Positions 49,716 to 60,449 of a stretch of DNA of 64,000 bases are shown piece by piece. The notes below the pieces were generated by a model. The model worked only from the letters and a program-made list of their open reading frames with translations, did no database searches and had not been told where the DNA came from. The translations under genes and the position numbers were made by a program. Position 1 is the first letter of the stretch; the number at the start of each line of letters is the position of its first letter. This stretch comes from Flavobacteriia bacterium (GTDB taxonomy: Bacteria > Bacteroidota > Bacteroidia > Flavobacteriales_D > Crocinitomicaceae): contig JACPDW010000010.1 in the NCBI GenBank assembly GCA_016183815.1, positions 310,001-374,000 of the forward strand, written 5' to 3'.

Positions 49716-52223
49716 TTACAGTTCAATATTTAAGGAGTCTGGCACTTCTGCTTCAGGAGTGAATTCTGTCCCTGTTAATATAAACACACTTTCGTCATAA
49801 TTTGAGGGTCGTTCAAAGTCAGAGGTAGCTAAGGCAATTTTAGGGTCTTTATATACTTTATTCATAAAATAACCATAGATAGGCATAGCAGTTCTAGCCC
49901 CTTGCCCTTCATCTGTTGATCTAAAACGAACTGCTCTATCTTCTGCACCCACCCATACGCCTGTTGCTAAGTCTGGAGTTAAACCAACAAACCAACCGTC
50001 TGAATTATTTTGAGTAGTACCTGTCTTACCAGCTGTAGGATATGTTATGCCTCCCCATCCTGGATTGTATCTTAATCGTCCACCTGTACCTGATTCAATA
50101 ACACCTTTCATCATTTTTAATACGGTATAAGCGACGTTTTCGTTTAAAACTTCTTTAGCATATTCTTTCGATGAATAGATAACATTTCCATTTCTATCTT
50201 CAATTCTATCAATGGTTATTGGACGGAAATAGATTCCTTTACTGACAAATGTTGCTTGAGCACCAACTAATTCAAACAAAGATAAGTCCATCGAACCCAA
50301 ACACATAGCTGGCACAACATCATCATTTCGCAATTCGATATCCATTTCACGCATTATTTTTGCTACAGTTTGAGGACCTCCTAAATGACCCATTTGCCTC
50401 ATTATATATACAGCTACATTATTTTTTGACATCGCTAATCCCTTTTTTATTGAAATAGCTCCACCACTTCCACTTCCATCTGAATTTCTAGGACACCATT
50501 GTCCATCGGGGTTTCCACTTGGATCAAAAAGTTCTACGCAATATCGAATATCAGGAATAACTAATCCGGGCTTTATAACACCCATTGAAATTCCAGCAGA
50601 ATATACAAAAGGTTTAATTGTTGAACCAACTTGTCTTCTACCTAAACGTACATGATCGTAAGCGAAATGGTCTATGTTTGCACCTCCAACCCATGCTTTT
50701 ACTCTTCCTGTCCCCGGTTCAATAGAAATTAGTCCAGCTTGTAAATGAGCTTTATAATATCGTATAGAATCAAAAGGAGTCATTGTAGTGTCTTTTTCAT
50801 AATTATTTTCTTTACCTTCACTCCACGAAAAAACACGCATATTGGTTTCTTCATTAAAATTTTTTCTTACTTCTTTTTCCGTTAATCCTTGGGCAATCAA
50901 ACTCTTATATCTATCAGACCGATGCATAGCACTAGTCATAAGCAATTCCACATCTTCATCAGAAATACTATTAGAAAAGGGAAATCGACGCACATTTTTA
51001 TTGTTACGATCAAATTTTGACTGAATGTCAGATAAATGTTTTTCTAAAGCTTCTTCAGCATAATCCTGCATTTCAGCATTAACGGTGGTATAAATTTTAA
51101 GACCATCACGATAAATATCCCAAGGAGCACCATCTTCTCTGGTATATTTTAATGAACCATCTGGTTTTCTTTGAGAAAAAAGTTTAGAAACCTCCCCTCT
51201 TAATGACTCTCTAAAATAAGGAGCTTTACCTCTTTTGTGATCTACTACTTGATAGTTAACTTCAATTGGTTTCTCTTTTAACTGATTATATTCCGCCTGA
51301 GAAATTTTAATCCTTAAAGCTTCGTTGTTTTTTTCGCTATTTTTTAACCATTGATATAGCACTTGGTTTCTTCTCATCACAGCCCTTAAGCTGTCTTTAG
51401 ACCTTGCTTGCTTGATATCCTCTAAACTTACAAGATCTGGCGTGATATTTTTTTCTCTAGAAACATACAGCCGATAATTTTTGATTTTATAAGTATAAGG
51501 ATTGTACAAAGAAGGGTTTTTACACATACCTACCAACATGGCCGCCTCTTCTTTTGTTATTTCATTAGGTTTTTTATTAAAATAAACCTTACATGCATTA
51601 ACAATTCCAACAGCATTATATAAAAAATCAAATTGATTGAGGTACATAGTGATAATTTCCTCTTTGGTATATCTTTCTTCTAGTCGAGTAGCAATAATGT
51701 TTTCGCGAGCTTTTTCACCAATTCTACTAAAAATAACACCCATACGTCCTGGTCTTTCTATTGATTGACCCATTGCTTTGGCTAAAGACTCCCTATCTCT
51801 GGCTTGTAAAGTAAATAATTGTTTAGCTAATTGTTGTGTTATGGTTGATGCACCGCCAGCACTTCCAAGATTAACAACAGCTCTCATTAATGCTTTAAAA
51901 TCAACGCCAGAATGGTCAAAAAAACGTTCATCTTCCGTTGCAATAAGTGCATCTGTTAAAAAAGGTGATATTTCGTGAAATGGTACACTTGTTCTATTTA
52001 CTTTCCAATATCTCCCTAGTTCTGTTGAACCATCGTCAGCATAAACGATAGATGCTAACAATTCAGGAGGATTGTCCAACATAGAAACAGGAGGTAAGTC
52101 TTTTTCTGACTGAAACAATAATAAAGAAATGATGAATATCAATGGAATCATAGAAAAAACCCAAATTATACGAGTGTATTTTTTTTGTTTCTCTACTGGT
52201 AAAAGAAGTGTTTTATTCTTCAT
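49716..52223 (-). CDS. Penicillin-binding protein 1A (transglycosylase/transpeptidase)
   Basis: ATEDERFFDHSGVDFKALMRA, GGASTITQQLAKQLF, GSTIKPFVYSAG, KTGTTQNNSDGWFVGLTP. Confidence 0.95.
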   Translation of the reverse strand: MKNKTLLLPVEKQKKYTRIIWVFSMIPLIFIISLLLFQSEKDLPPVSMLDNPPELLASIVYADDGSTELGRYWKVNRTSVPFHEISPFLTDALIATEDERFFDHSGVDFKALMRAVVNLGSAGGASTITQQLAKQLFTLQARDRESLAKAMGQSIERPGRMGVIFSRIGEKARENIIATRLEERYTKEEIITMYLNQFDFLYNAVGIVNACKVYFNKKPNEITKEEAAMLVGMCKNPSLYNPYTYKIKNYRLYVSREKNITPDLVSLEDIKQARSKDSLRAVMRRNQVLYQWLKNSEKNNEALRIKISQAEYNQLKEKPIEVNYQVVDHKRGKAPYFRESLRGEVSKLFSQRKPDGSLKYTREDGAPWDIYRDGLKIYTTVNAEMQDYAEEALEKHLSDIQSKFDRNNKNVRRFPFSNSISDEDVELLMTSAMHRSDRYKSLIAQGLTEKEVRKNFNEETNMRVFSWSEGKENNYEKDTTMTPFDSIRYYKAHLQAGLISIEPGTGRVKAWVGGANIDHFAYDHVRLGRRQVGSTIKPFVYSAGISMGVIKPGLVIPDIRYCVELFDPSGNPDGQWCPRNSDGSGSGGAISIKKGLAMSKNNVAVYIMRQMGHLGGPQTVAKIMREMDIELRNDDVVPAMCLGSMDLSLFELVGAQATFVSKGIYFRPITIDRIEDRNGNVIYSSKEYAKEVLNENVAYTVLKMMKGVIESGTGGRLRYNPGWGGITYPTAGKTGTTQNNSDGWFVGLTPDLATGVWVGAEDRAVRFRSTDEGQGARTAMPIYGYFMNKVYKDPKIALATSDFERPSNYDESVFILTGTEFTPEAEVPDSLNIEL

Positions 52224-52250
52224 TCCTTTTTAATAAATTATAATAATTTG

Positions 52251-53006
52251 TTACTTTTTTTTCTTTTTCAATTGCTCTTTAATAAAATTTTCAATTGCGG
52301 CAGTCATTGAAGGAGCGTTTGGTTGAGGTGCGTGTACATCTAAACGAAGGTTGTTTTTTATTACGGACTGAGCTGTTGTAGGTCCAAAAGCAGCTATTAA
52401 AGTTGTGTTTTGTTTAAAGTCTGGAAAATTTTTAAGAAGAGATTCGATTCCACCTGGACTGAAAAACACAAGCAAATCGTAATACACATTTTTTAAATCG
52501 CTTAAATCAGATGCTACAGTTCTAAATAACATAGCTTTAGAAAAATTAATTTTGTATTGCTCTAATGTTTCAGGAATTTTATCTCTTAATAAATCGGCAC
52601 AAGGTAAAAGAAATTTTTCGTTTTTATGTCTTTTTATTGTATCCATTAAATCTTCGATGTTTTGTTTCCCAAAAAATATTTTTCTTTTTCGATAGGTTAC
52701 ATATTTTTGAAGATACAAAGCAATGGCTTCAGAAACACAGAAATATTTTAAATCATCTGGAACTGGATATCTACATTCTTCAGCAATCCTAAAAAAATGA
52801 TCTACTGCATTTTTAGAGGTTAAAATAACAGCGGTATGCTCTTGTAGATTAACTCTTTGCAAACGAAACTCTTGTGCACTTAAACCTTCAACATGAATAA
52901 AAGGTCTAAAATCAATAGTAAGCTTATATTTTTCTGCCAACTCAAAATAAGGCGATTTTTCTCCTTCGGGCTTTGGTTGTGAAACTAAAATAGTTTTTAT
53001 ACTCAA
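52251..53006 (-). CDS. hemD: Uroporphyrinogen-III synthase
   Basis: ILTSKNAVDHFF, VFFSPGGIESLL, AAFGPTTAQSV; next to DUF4271. Confidence 0.85.
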   Translation of the reverse strand: MSIKTILVSQPKPEGEKSPYFELAEKYKLTIDFRPFIHVEGLSAQEFRLQRVNLQEHTAVILTSKNAVDHFFRIAEECRYPVPDDLKYFCVSEAIALYLQKYVTYRKRKIFFGKQNIEDLMDTIKRHKNEKFLLPCADLLRDKIPETLEQYKINFSKAMLFRTVASDLSDLKNVYYDLLVFFSPGGIESLLKNFPDFKQNTTLIAAFGPTTAQSVIKNNLRLDVHAPQPNAPSMTAAIENFIKEQLKKKKK

Positions 53007-53025
53007 AATTCAGTAATTTTTGAAA

Positions 53026-53715
53026 TTAAACATGTAAGTATTTTATCATATCTAACCTATGCACGCCAATAATAAGCAGGCATAAGGGTAAAATTTCAAG
53101 GGTGCAAAGATATAAAATAATATAATACCAATGCATACTATTATTTAAAGAAATTAAGATGGTTCTTATTAGAATAAAAAGCCACATAGCCCCTTGTACT
53201 ATAATAAAAGTAGATTGGAAATACGAAAATAATTGAGGATTAAAAGTCCAAAATAATAAAATAACACATTGAATTATACCTACAAATTGATTATTTACGA
53301 TAATAGTTTTAATACTTTCATTCATACTTTTTCTTTCACTGCTTATCCATGAAAAAAATTTAAGAGCCCCTACTGTCCACATATACAAAAGTGTTGGAAA
53401 AATTATTACACTTGTTTTGATATAATTATTATTAATTTGAACGTGTTTATCTATACTTAAAAAAATTAAAATCGAAGTATTAAAAAAAAACAATAACATT
53501 AAAAAATAGGAAGAAATATTTCCAATTTCAAACTCTTCTTTAGTCAGTTTGTTCAATTGATAAGGAGAGTGAAAATATTTAAAAAAGAAATATAAAAAGT
53601 TGGGTGAATTTTGCCTAATAAAAGCTAAAATAAGTAAACATATAATTATAGAAGCAAAAGGTATCCACTGAAAAGGAGAATTTCTTTCAATAAGATGATA
53701 GGAAATTTCATTCAT
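53026..53715 (-). CDS. DUF4271 domain-containing membrane protein
   Basis: TM topology and hemD neighbourhood typical of Bacteroidota. Confidence 0.75.
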   Translation of the reverse strand: MNEISYHLIERNSPFQWIPFASIIICLLILAFIRQNSPNFLYFFFKYFHSPYQLNKLTKEEFEIGNISSYFLMLLFFFNTSILIFLSIDKHVQINNNYIKTSVIIFPTLLYMWTVGALKFFSWISSERKSMNESIKTIIVNNQFVGIIQCVILLFWTFNPQLFSYFQSTFIIVQGAMWLFILIRTILISLNNSMHWYYIILYLCTLEILPLCLLIIGVHRLDMIKYLHV

Positions 53716-53824
53716 ATTCTACTCTTTTCAATGAAAGTAAAGTTTTTTACAAAATTAATAAAATGTAAGTAAATAAAGTTTTTATATTTGAATTTAGAAT
53801 AAAATTCATACTTTTATAAGTCCA

Positions 53825-56062
53825 ATGACTTTCTTAAAAAGATTTAGATATTATACTTTGCGTTTTTTACGTTCCTTTTTCCCAATACAATTGTTGATAG
53901 GGCATGTGAAATACAATTTTTTTTCTTTATTTTTTTGGTTTTTATTGTTTTCCATCGCTTCTGACAATATGGGTTCGTCTTTAGGAATCCCATATTTGTT
54001 CTATTCACCAGAATACCAAGGTGAAACTAATTTGTTTTCTTTCTTTCTTTTAGGATTTGCACTTGGGGGCTTCATTATGGCTTTTCATACTTACAGTTAT
54101 GTTATAATGTGTAAAAAGTATGCTTTTTTGCTAACTATTCCAAATTCATTTATCAAATTTTGTGTCAACAATTCCGCTTTACCTTTACTATTTATTTTTT
54201 ATTTTATTTTTCGTTTTTCAAAGTTCCAAATCAGAGAAGAGTTTGTAACGACTAATTATCTGTTCTTTTTAATTGTGTTTTTTATTTTAGGACTCAATGT
54301 CTTTTTTTTCTTTTCATTTTTATATTTTTTTCCTAAAAATAGAAATATTTTCAAACGTTTTAATTCAAGTAATTCCGAAGAAGGGGTGTTTTCCTTTTTA
54401 AAAAACAAATCAGTTGATTTCAAGTTTTTTAATTATAATAAAAACAGACGATACATTTATTTTACACATTTTTTTCAATGGAAAATATCACCAAAAATGG
54501 AAGATTTTGATAAAGAAGAAATGAATAAAGCGTATAGAAGGACAAAAATTAGTTCTTCTTTTTTCGAATTTACAACTATTATCTGTTTTTTTCTTATCGG
54601 TGTTTTTCGTGAACATCCATTTTTAGACTTACCTGCTGGCATGAGTATTATTATGCTCTTTGCAATTATATTAATGATTTACAGTGCTTTGTATAGCTGG
54701 TTCAATTATTGGACACTGCCATTTATACTCATTGCGTTTATTGGAATGAATTATGCTAGTAAAAACTCTTCTTGGTTTCGGTTTAAAAATTTCGCTTATG
54801 GTTTAAACTACGAAGAATCAAAACTTAAAACGTATGATTACAAAACAATAGATAGTTTAAATTCTGATGTAGTTTTGTATAATCGTTCGAAAAGAGAATA
54901 TGAAAAACTCATGAATCAGTGGAAATATAAAACTAAAAAAAGAAAACCAAAATTGATTATTATTTTAACCTCTGGTGGCGGATCAAGAAGTGCTTTATGG
55001 ACATTTAGTGTGTTAAAAACTTTAGACTCCACTTTCAATTATAAGATTTCAAAACATACTCAAATGATTACTGGTGCGTCGGGTGGTATGGTTGGAGCAG
55101 CTTATTATAGAGAACTTTATTTAAAATTTTTATACGGAGAAATTGAAAATACTTATCAAGATGAATTTACAAACAATATTTCAAAAGATTTATTAAATAA
55201 ATTGTCTGTTTCCGCTTATTCCAATGATTTCTTTTTTAGAGCACAGTCATTTAAGTACAATCAAATAGATTATGTGAAAGACAGAGCCTATTCATTTGAA
55301 GAACATCTTAATTCAAATACAAAGGGCGTTTTAGACAAAGCGTTGAGTCATTATTATCTTTACGAAAGAAAAGGATGGATACCAACAATGATTTTTACAC
55401 CAACCATTGTAAATGACGGCAGAAGAATGCTGATTTCCTCTCAAAAACTAGCTTTTTTATGCTCAGGAAAGGGTTCTGCTTCGGTATTGAATAGTATGAA
55501 TGAATATATTGATTTTCAGACCTATTTTCAAGACAATAATCAAATTCGATTTTTAAGTGTATTGAGGGCAAGTGCAACTTTTCCTTTGGTTTTACCGATG
55601 GTTTCTTTTCCTACATACCCAGAAATAAACCTAATGGATGCAGGAATAAGAGATAATTATGGCGTAAAGTTGGCGTTTGAATACTTGTTTGCCTTAAAAA
55701 AATGGATAAAAGAAAATACATCTGGGGTGATTATTTTAAAAATAAGAGATACAAAAAAAGTTTTAGAAGGTGAAAAAATAGGAAGAGTCTCCTTATTTGA
55801 AAAATTTACTTTACCTTTTGGAAATATGTACCGAAATTTTACAAGAACACAAGATTTTGACCAAGACGAACTTATGAAAATTGCCGCATTTAGCTTTAAT
55901 TTTCCCATTGATTTAGTTGAATTTAATTTAAGAGAAAAATCAAAAGATAGAATATCACTGTCCTGGCATTTAACTTCACAAGAGAAAAATAAAATAAAAA
56001 ACGCATTGAATTCAAAAAACAATCAAAATTCTATCAAACAAATGAAATATTTAATTCAATAA
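53825..56062 (+). CDS. Patatin-like phospholipase family protein with N-terminal TM region
   Basis: IILTSGGGSRSALWTFSVLKTLD, ITGASGGMVGAAYYREL, LMDAGIRDNYG. Confidence 0.87.
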   Translation: MTFLKRFRYYTLRFLRSFFPIQLLIGHVKYNFFSLFFWFLLFSIASDNMGSSLGIPYLFYSPEYQGETNLFSFFLLGFALGGFIMAFHTYSYVIMCKKYAFLLTIPNSFIKFCVNNSALPLLFIFYFIFRFSKFQIREEFVTTNYLFFLIVFFILGLNVFFFFSFLYFFPKNRNIFKRFNSSNSEEGVFSFLKNKSVDFKFFNYNKNRRYIYFTHFFQWKISPKMEDFDKEEMNKAYRRTKISSSFFEFTTIICFFLIGVFREHPFLDLPAGMSIIMLFAIILMIYSALYSWFNYWTLPFILIAFIGMNYASKNSSWFRFKNFAYGLNYEESKLKTYDYKTIDSLNSDVVLYNRSKREYEKLMNQWKYKTKKRKPKLIIILTSGGGSRSALWTFSVLKTLDSTFNYKISKHTQMITGASGGMVGAAYYRELYLKFLYGEIENTYQDEFTNNISKDLLNKLSVSAYSNDFFFRAQSFKYNQIDYVKDRAYSFEEHLNSNTKGVLDKALSHYYLYERKGWIPTMIFTPTIVNDGRRMLISSQKLAFLCSGKGSASVLNSMNEYIDFQTYFQDNNQIRFLSVLRASATFPLVLPMVSFPTYPEINLMDAGIRDNYGVKLAFEYLFALKKWIKENTSGVIILKIRDTKKVLEGEKIGRVSLFEKFTLPFGNMYRNFTRTQDFDQDELMKIAAFSFNFPIDLVEFNLREKSKDRISLSWHLTSQEKNKIKNALNSKNNQNSIKQMKYLIQ

Positions 56063-56100
56063 CGTGTTAAAAAAAATGTACATAATTGAAATTTGATTTT

Positions 56101-57120
56101 ATGGGAACAAAAATTTGTCAATTGTATCAATACAATGAAGAAAATTATTTAAAGAAAGAAGAAAATCCCTCTTTTTTTACAGAATATTTTGTTAATGAAG
56201 TCAAAAACCCTTTGAATAAAAAGCATACTTTTTGGCTTAATTTTCATTCTTTAGATGACCACAATAGTATTGATAAACTCTGTCAGTCTTTAAAATTGGA
56301 TAAACTTACTTTTGATGAACTTTATGGAGAGTATAAAAGACCAAAAATAGAAGAATATCAAGAATATATTTATTTTTCTGTAAAATCTGCATTAATAGAT
56401 AAAAAAACTTCAAACAAATTAGAAATGGATAGAATTTCTTTTGTTTTATCTAAAAATTATCTAATCTCCTTTCAACAAAAAAGCTCAGATCATTTTCCAG
56501 AGGTAAGGGATAGTATTGAAAAAAAACGTGGTAAAATCAGAATGAAAGGACCAGATTTTTTACTATTTAGAATGCTTGAAGCCATAACAGATAACTATTT
56601 TGAAGTGTTGGAAACAATTTCAGATAATATTGAAAAAATAGAATCTAAAATATTGATTAATCCTAAAAGTGATTTGTTGCGCAAAATTGAATATGAAAAA
56701 AGAAAATTAATTGAACTTAGAAAAGTTCTCTTACCCCTTAAAGACATTGTTTTTCAATTAGATAAGACAGAAAGTGTCTATCTCAAAAAAGAAAATCATT
56801 ATTATTTTTCAGATTTGAAAGACAATTGTCTCACCGTTTTGGAGGAAATAGATGCCAATAAACAAATATTGGAAATCTTAGCCAATTTGTATTTCGCTGC
56901 TCAAGGTCAAAAAATGAATGAAATCATGAAACTTCTTACTATAATTAGTACTATTTTTATTCCTCTCACTTTTATAGTAGGAGTGTATGGAATGAATTTC
57001 GACTATATGCCAGAACTAAGATGGAAATATGGATATTTGTTGGTAATAACTATAATGAGTGTCATTAGTCTATTACTTATTTGGTATTTTAATCGAAGAG
57101 GTTGGTTAAAGAAACTATGA
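56101..57120 (+). CDS. corA: Magnesium/cobalt transporter CorA
   Basis: VGVYGMNFDYMPELRWKYGYLLV; start at 56101 preferred. Confidence 0.93.
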   Translation: MGTKICQLYQYNEENYLKKEENPSFFTEYFVNEVKNPLNKKHTFWLNFHSLDDHNSIDKLCQSLKLDKLTFDELYGEYKRPKIEEYQEYIYFSVKSALIDKKTSNKLEMDRISFVLSKNYLISFQQKSSDHFPEVRDSIEKKRGKIRMKGPDFLLFRMLEAITDNYFEVLETISDNIEKIESKILINPKSDLLRKIEYEKRKLIELRKVLLPLKDIVFQLDKTESVYLKKENHYYFSDLKDNCLTVLEEIDANKQILEILANLYFAAQGQKMNEIMKLLTIISTIFIPLTFIVGVYGMNFDYMPELRWKYGYLLVITIMSVISLLLIWYFNRRGWLKKL

Positions 57121-57192
57121 TTTTTTTAGTGTAATTCAGAAAATTTGCTTTGATTTTCTTTTAATTATAAATGCGACAAATTCGTGAATTAT

Positions 57193-58242
57193 TTAAGCAT
57201 TATACGCTCTAAAAATAAACAAAAGCATTAGTGAATAAAAAGCAATAGATGTTAAGATAAAACTCCATTTATCAACTTTTTTGGAGATGTTTTCTTTTTT
57301 TTCTTCTCCAGATTCTCGAAAACGCAATGAAATAATCGACAAAACAATAATTAGAAAAATAAAAACAAAAGTAGTGTTGTGGATATTGTCTAACAAAGTG
57401 TTAGAAGACGATGCTGGAATAATTCCTTCGATAATATATTTATTACCAACGGCAGCAAACAAACCCCCGACACATAATCCAAAACGAGGGTCAGTGTTCA
57501 TAGGGTTGATAAAAAAGACCGAAGAGGAGATTAAAAAAGCAATAATTACTCCTGTTATTAACTTAAAAAGCATTAACCACGACCCTTTTCTTTTGATTTG
57601 TAATCCAATTTTAACAGCTGGATAAACACTATTTCCACTAATTTCTAAATCCCCAAAAGTAGAATTATAAATTCGATTAATTTTTTGCATTTGAAATGAA
57701 TTGATTGTCCAATCAGTAAATTTAAATTGATTGTCAATAGAGCTGTTTTTTATATCAGGCAAGAGAATAATAGCACTTGTGTCAAATTCTTGTGACTCTA
57801 CAACAACGTCTAATTCTTGCCTATCAAAAGGGAAGTTTTGTACATTCCAATCTTTCATTATTTCTGCTCTACATCTGAATCCAAACCATTCTAAACCTTT
57901 GGTTTTATCTAAAGATAAGTTGTTTATAGAATATTCTTTAGAGTTAGCTATTTCAATTTTACCATTTAAATCCAATTCTTTTCTTCTGTATTGAAACCAC
58001 AACCATAAATCAGTTTTAAAAGACTTTGAAACAATATCCAAATCATAAAATGAATTGATAAACGCACCGACATAAACAGTATCTAAAACTTCCTCATCGC
58101 TTCTTTCAATTATCATAGGTTCATCAATTTCCTCTATGGATTGAGCATAACTTTCAGATTGGAAAGTTATGAACCAAAAAGAAAGCGTAAAAAGAATGAA
58201 TTTTTTGGCCATTTTTCCCATTTTTTTAATTGGATTATACAT
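57193..58242 (-). CDS. Pentameric ligand-gated ion channel (Cys-loop superfamily) homologue
   Basis: Signal peptide, beta-rich extracellular domain with FPFDRQELDVVVES, four C-terminal TM segments. Confidence 0.75.
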   Translation of the reverse strand: MYNPIKKMGKMAKKFILFTLSFWFITFQSESYAQSIEEIDEPMIIERSDEEVLDTVYVGAFINSFYDLDIVSKSFKTDLWLWFQYRRKELDLNGKIEIANSKEYSINNLSLDKTKGLEWFGFRCRAEIMKDWNVQNFPFDRQELDVVVESQEFDTSAIILLPDIKNSSIDNQFKFTDWTINSFQMQKINRIYNSTFGDLEISGNSVYPAVKIGLQIKRKGSWLMLFKLITGVIIAFLISSSVFFINPMNTDPRFGLCVGGLFAAVGNKYIIEGIIPASSSNTLLDNIHNTTFVFIFLIIVLSIISLRFRESGEEKKENISKKVDKWSFILTSIAFYSLMLLFIFRAYNA

Positions 58243-59174
58243 AAAACTAGCAAATAAATAATTAAATAAAATACAATTATTCTTAAAAAGAGGGTGTTGT
58301 TCATTTTAAAAATTGTCCAATGCAGTGCAGTTGAAATATACAAACAATGTATCAAATAAACAAACATACTGTGTTGTCCTAAAAAAGATAAAAATTTAAA
58401 GTAGTTGTTTGAAAAAAAAGATTTATTAATAAAAAACAGACTTAAAAAACATATAGAAAAAGTAAAGAATACTATATCCATTGGATAAAATAATTCTGAA
58501 TAGCCTCCTCTAACAATTTTATTTTGTCTATAAATTACAAAAAGCAATAGAGCAATAATAATTATCAAAATTATTGAATAAAATGCTTTCCAATTTTGTT
58601 GAATAATCGACTCATTTTTATGAAAAAGGTATCCGAAAATAAATATTGACAACCAAGGAAATAAAGGAAACCAACCATAAACCAAAAAAGAAGGTAAATG
58701 ATTCAATATTACTTCAAAAGAAATGATATTTAACGGCAAATCATCTATTTGATTTTTATAAAAAAAATATTGTAAAACAAAAGCACTAATTGCAATGCAA
58801 AGTGCTATAATTACTAGAAAATAAGATTTTAATTTAATGAAAAAAGGACTAATCAATACGCTAAATCCGATTATATATAAAACATCGTATCCTATAAAAG
58901 GGCTAATCTTCCAAATGAACACATCAATAAAAACAGCCATTATTATTACAGCAAAACCCCTTTTAAAGTTTTTAAGAAATGTTGTGTTGTAAGGATTAGA
59001 AAGTAAGATGCTGTAACCTGCAATTGAAATAAACATAGGAGCAGCAAGTGAATCCATTACTCTAACATAAAAAGGATGTTGCTCATTTATAAGATAAGGT
59101 GCTGCATTAGCAAAAAGCATTATAAAAAGAGCTAATCCTCTTAATACATCAATGCTTTGATCTCTTTGCTTCAT
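58167..59174 (-). CDS. Heparan-alpha-glucosaminide N-acetyltransferase-like/DUF5009-type membrane protein
   Basis: RDQSIDVLRGLALFIMLFANAAPYLI; multiple TM helices. Confidence 0.75.
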   Translation of the reverse strand: MKQRDQSIDVLRGLALFIMLFANAAPYLINEQHPFYVRVMDSLAAPMFISIAGYSILLSNPYNTTFLKNFKRGFAVIIMAVFIDVFIWKISPFIGYDVLYIIGFSVLISPFFIKLKSYFLVIIALCIAISAFVLQYFFYKNQIDDLPLNIISFEVILNHLPSFLVYGWFPLFPWLSIFIFGYLFHKNESIIQQNWKAFYSIILIIIIALLLFVIYRQNKIVRGGYSELFYPMDIVFFTFSICFLSLFFINKSFFSNNYFKFLSFLGQHSMFVYLIHCLYISTALHWTIFKMNNTLFLRIIVFYLIIYLLVLCIIQLKKWEKWPKNSFFLRFLFGS

Positions 59175-59701
59175 TAATGTTTGCTATGCAAAAGTTTTTC
59201 AGTAAAAGCTAATGCAATTGAAGAAGCCAAAAATACAACGTGAATGATAACTTGCCACATTACATCTTTTTGATCTTTGTTAGAAATATTAATAAAAGTC
59301 TGCAACAAATGAATCCCTGAAACTCCAACTAATGAACCAGCTAATTTAACTTTTAAAGTTCCTGCGTCCACTTTTTGTAACCACTCTGGGCGATCTTCAT
59401 GTTGGTCTATATTTAATTTGCTTACAAAAGTAGAATAACCACCAATAATCACCATTATTAACAAATTGGCAACCATTGTGATATCCACCAATGTTAATAC
59501 GCCGAGCATCAAAGCCGTTTCATCAATATGATTAATATGCGACACCAAATGTATTAATTCAACAGTAAACTTATAAGCGTATAATAAACAACCTATGATT
59601 AATCCAATATAAAATGGTGCTTGAAACCATCTACTTGCAAAAATAAACTTCTCAAAAATTTTTTCAACTTTATTGTTTGACATTTTAATAATTTTAGACA
59701 A
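59174..59701 (-). CDS. TIGR00645/YqhA family membrane protein
   Basis: FIFASRWFQAPFYIGLIIGCLLYAYKF; LAGSLVGVSGIHLLQTFI. Confidence 0.9.
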   Translation of the reverse strand: MSKIIKMSNNKVEKIFEKFIFASRWFQAPFYIGLIIGCLLYAYKFTVELIHLVSHINHIDETALMLGVLTLVDITMVANLLIMVIIGGYSTFVSKLNIDQHEDRPEWLQKVDAGTLKVKLAGSLVGVSGIHLLQTFINISNKDQKDVMWQVIIHVVFLASSIALAFTEKLLHSKH

Positions 59702-59861
59702 ACTTAATATTTATTTTTGAAAATGCAAATTTTTGAAAAAATGTCAAAATATCTTTATATACCAAAAAATATCTGTCATTCTGTCTTATTATTGTGCTTT
59801 GGTAAGATATTTGTCAATGCAAATCGAATAAAATTAGATATATTGTCAAAAAGTCAACAAA

Positions 59862-60434
59862 ATGGATACAACAAAAGAAAATCAAAACAATAAAAACGTA
59901 GAAGAAAACGAGTTGAAAAACAATGAGGAAATCATTTCTGAATCAGTTGAACAGGAAAACACTGATAATTCAGACAAACAGGAGGAGAAGGAACAAAGTT
60001 TTGAAGACAAATACTTAGAATTAAATGATAAATTTATTCGTTTGTATTCAGAATTTGATAATTACAGAAAAAGAAGTAACAAAGAGAAACTAGATTTAAT
60101 CAGTACCGCATCAGAAGGGGTTTTGAAAGACATGCTAACAATCTTAGATGATTTTGAAAGGGCAATTGCTAATAATGAACAAGTTGAAGATGTTAACTCA
60201 TTAAAAGAAGGATTTAATCTAATTTATAATAAATTTAAAAATACATTAGAAAGTAAGGGTTTAAAAGCCATGGAAAGTGTTGGTCAAATCTTTGACAGCG
60301 AGTTGCATGAGGCAATTGCAAATATTCCAGCTCCTTCTGATGACTTAAAAGGTAAAGTAGTTGATCACGTTGAAAAGGGATATTATCTTCACGAAAAAGT
60401 TATTCGTTTTGCAAAAGTGGTGGTAGGTCAATAA
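59862..60434 (+). CDS. grpE: Nucleotide exchange factor GrpE
   Basis: YSEFDNYRKRSNKEK; VGQIFDSELHEAI. Confidence 0.95.
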   Translation: MDTTKENQNNKNVEENELKNNEEIISESVEQENTDNSDKQEEKEQSFEDKYLELNDKFIRLYSEFDNYRKRSNKEKLDLISTASEGVLKDMLTILDDFERAIANNEQVEDVNSLKEGFNLIYNKFKNTLESKGLKAMESVGQIFDSELHEAIANIPAPSDDLKGKVVDHVEKGYYLHEKVIRFAKVVVGQ

Positions 60435-60449
60435 TTTAAGCGAATTATA

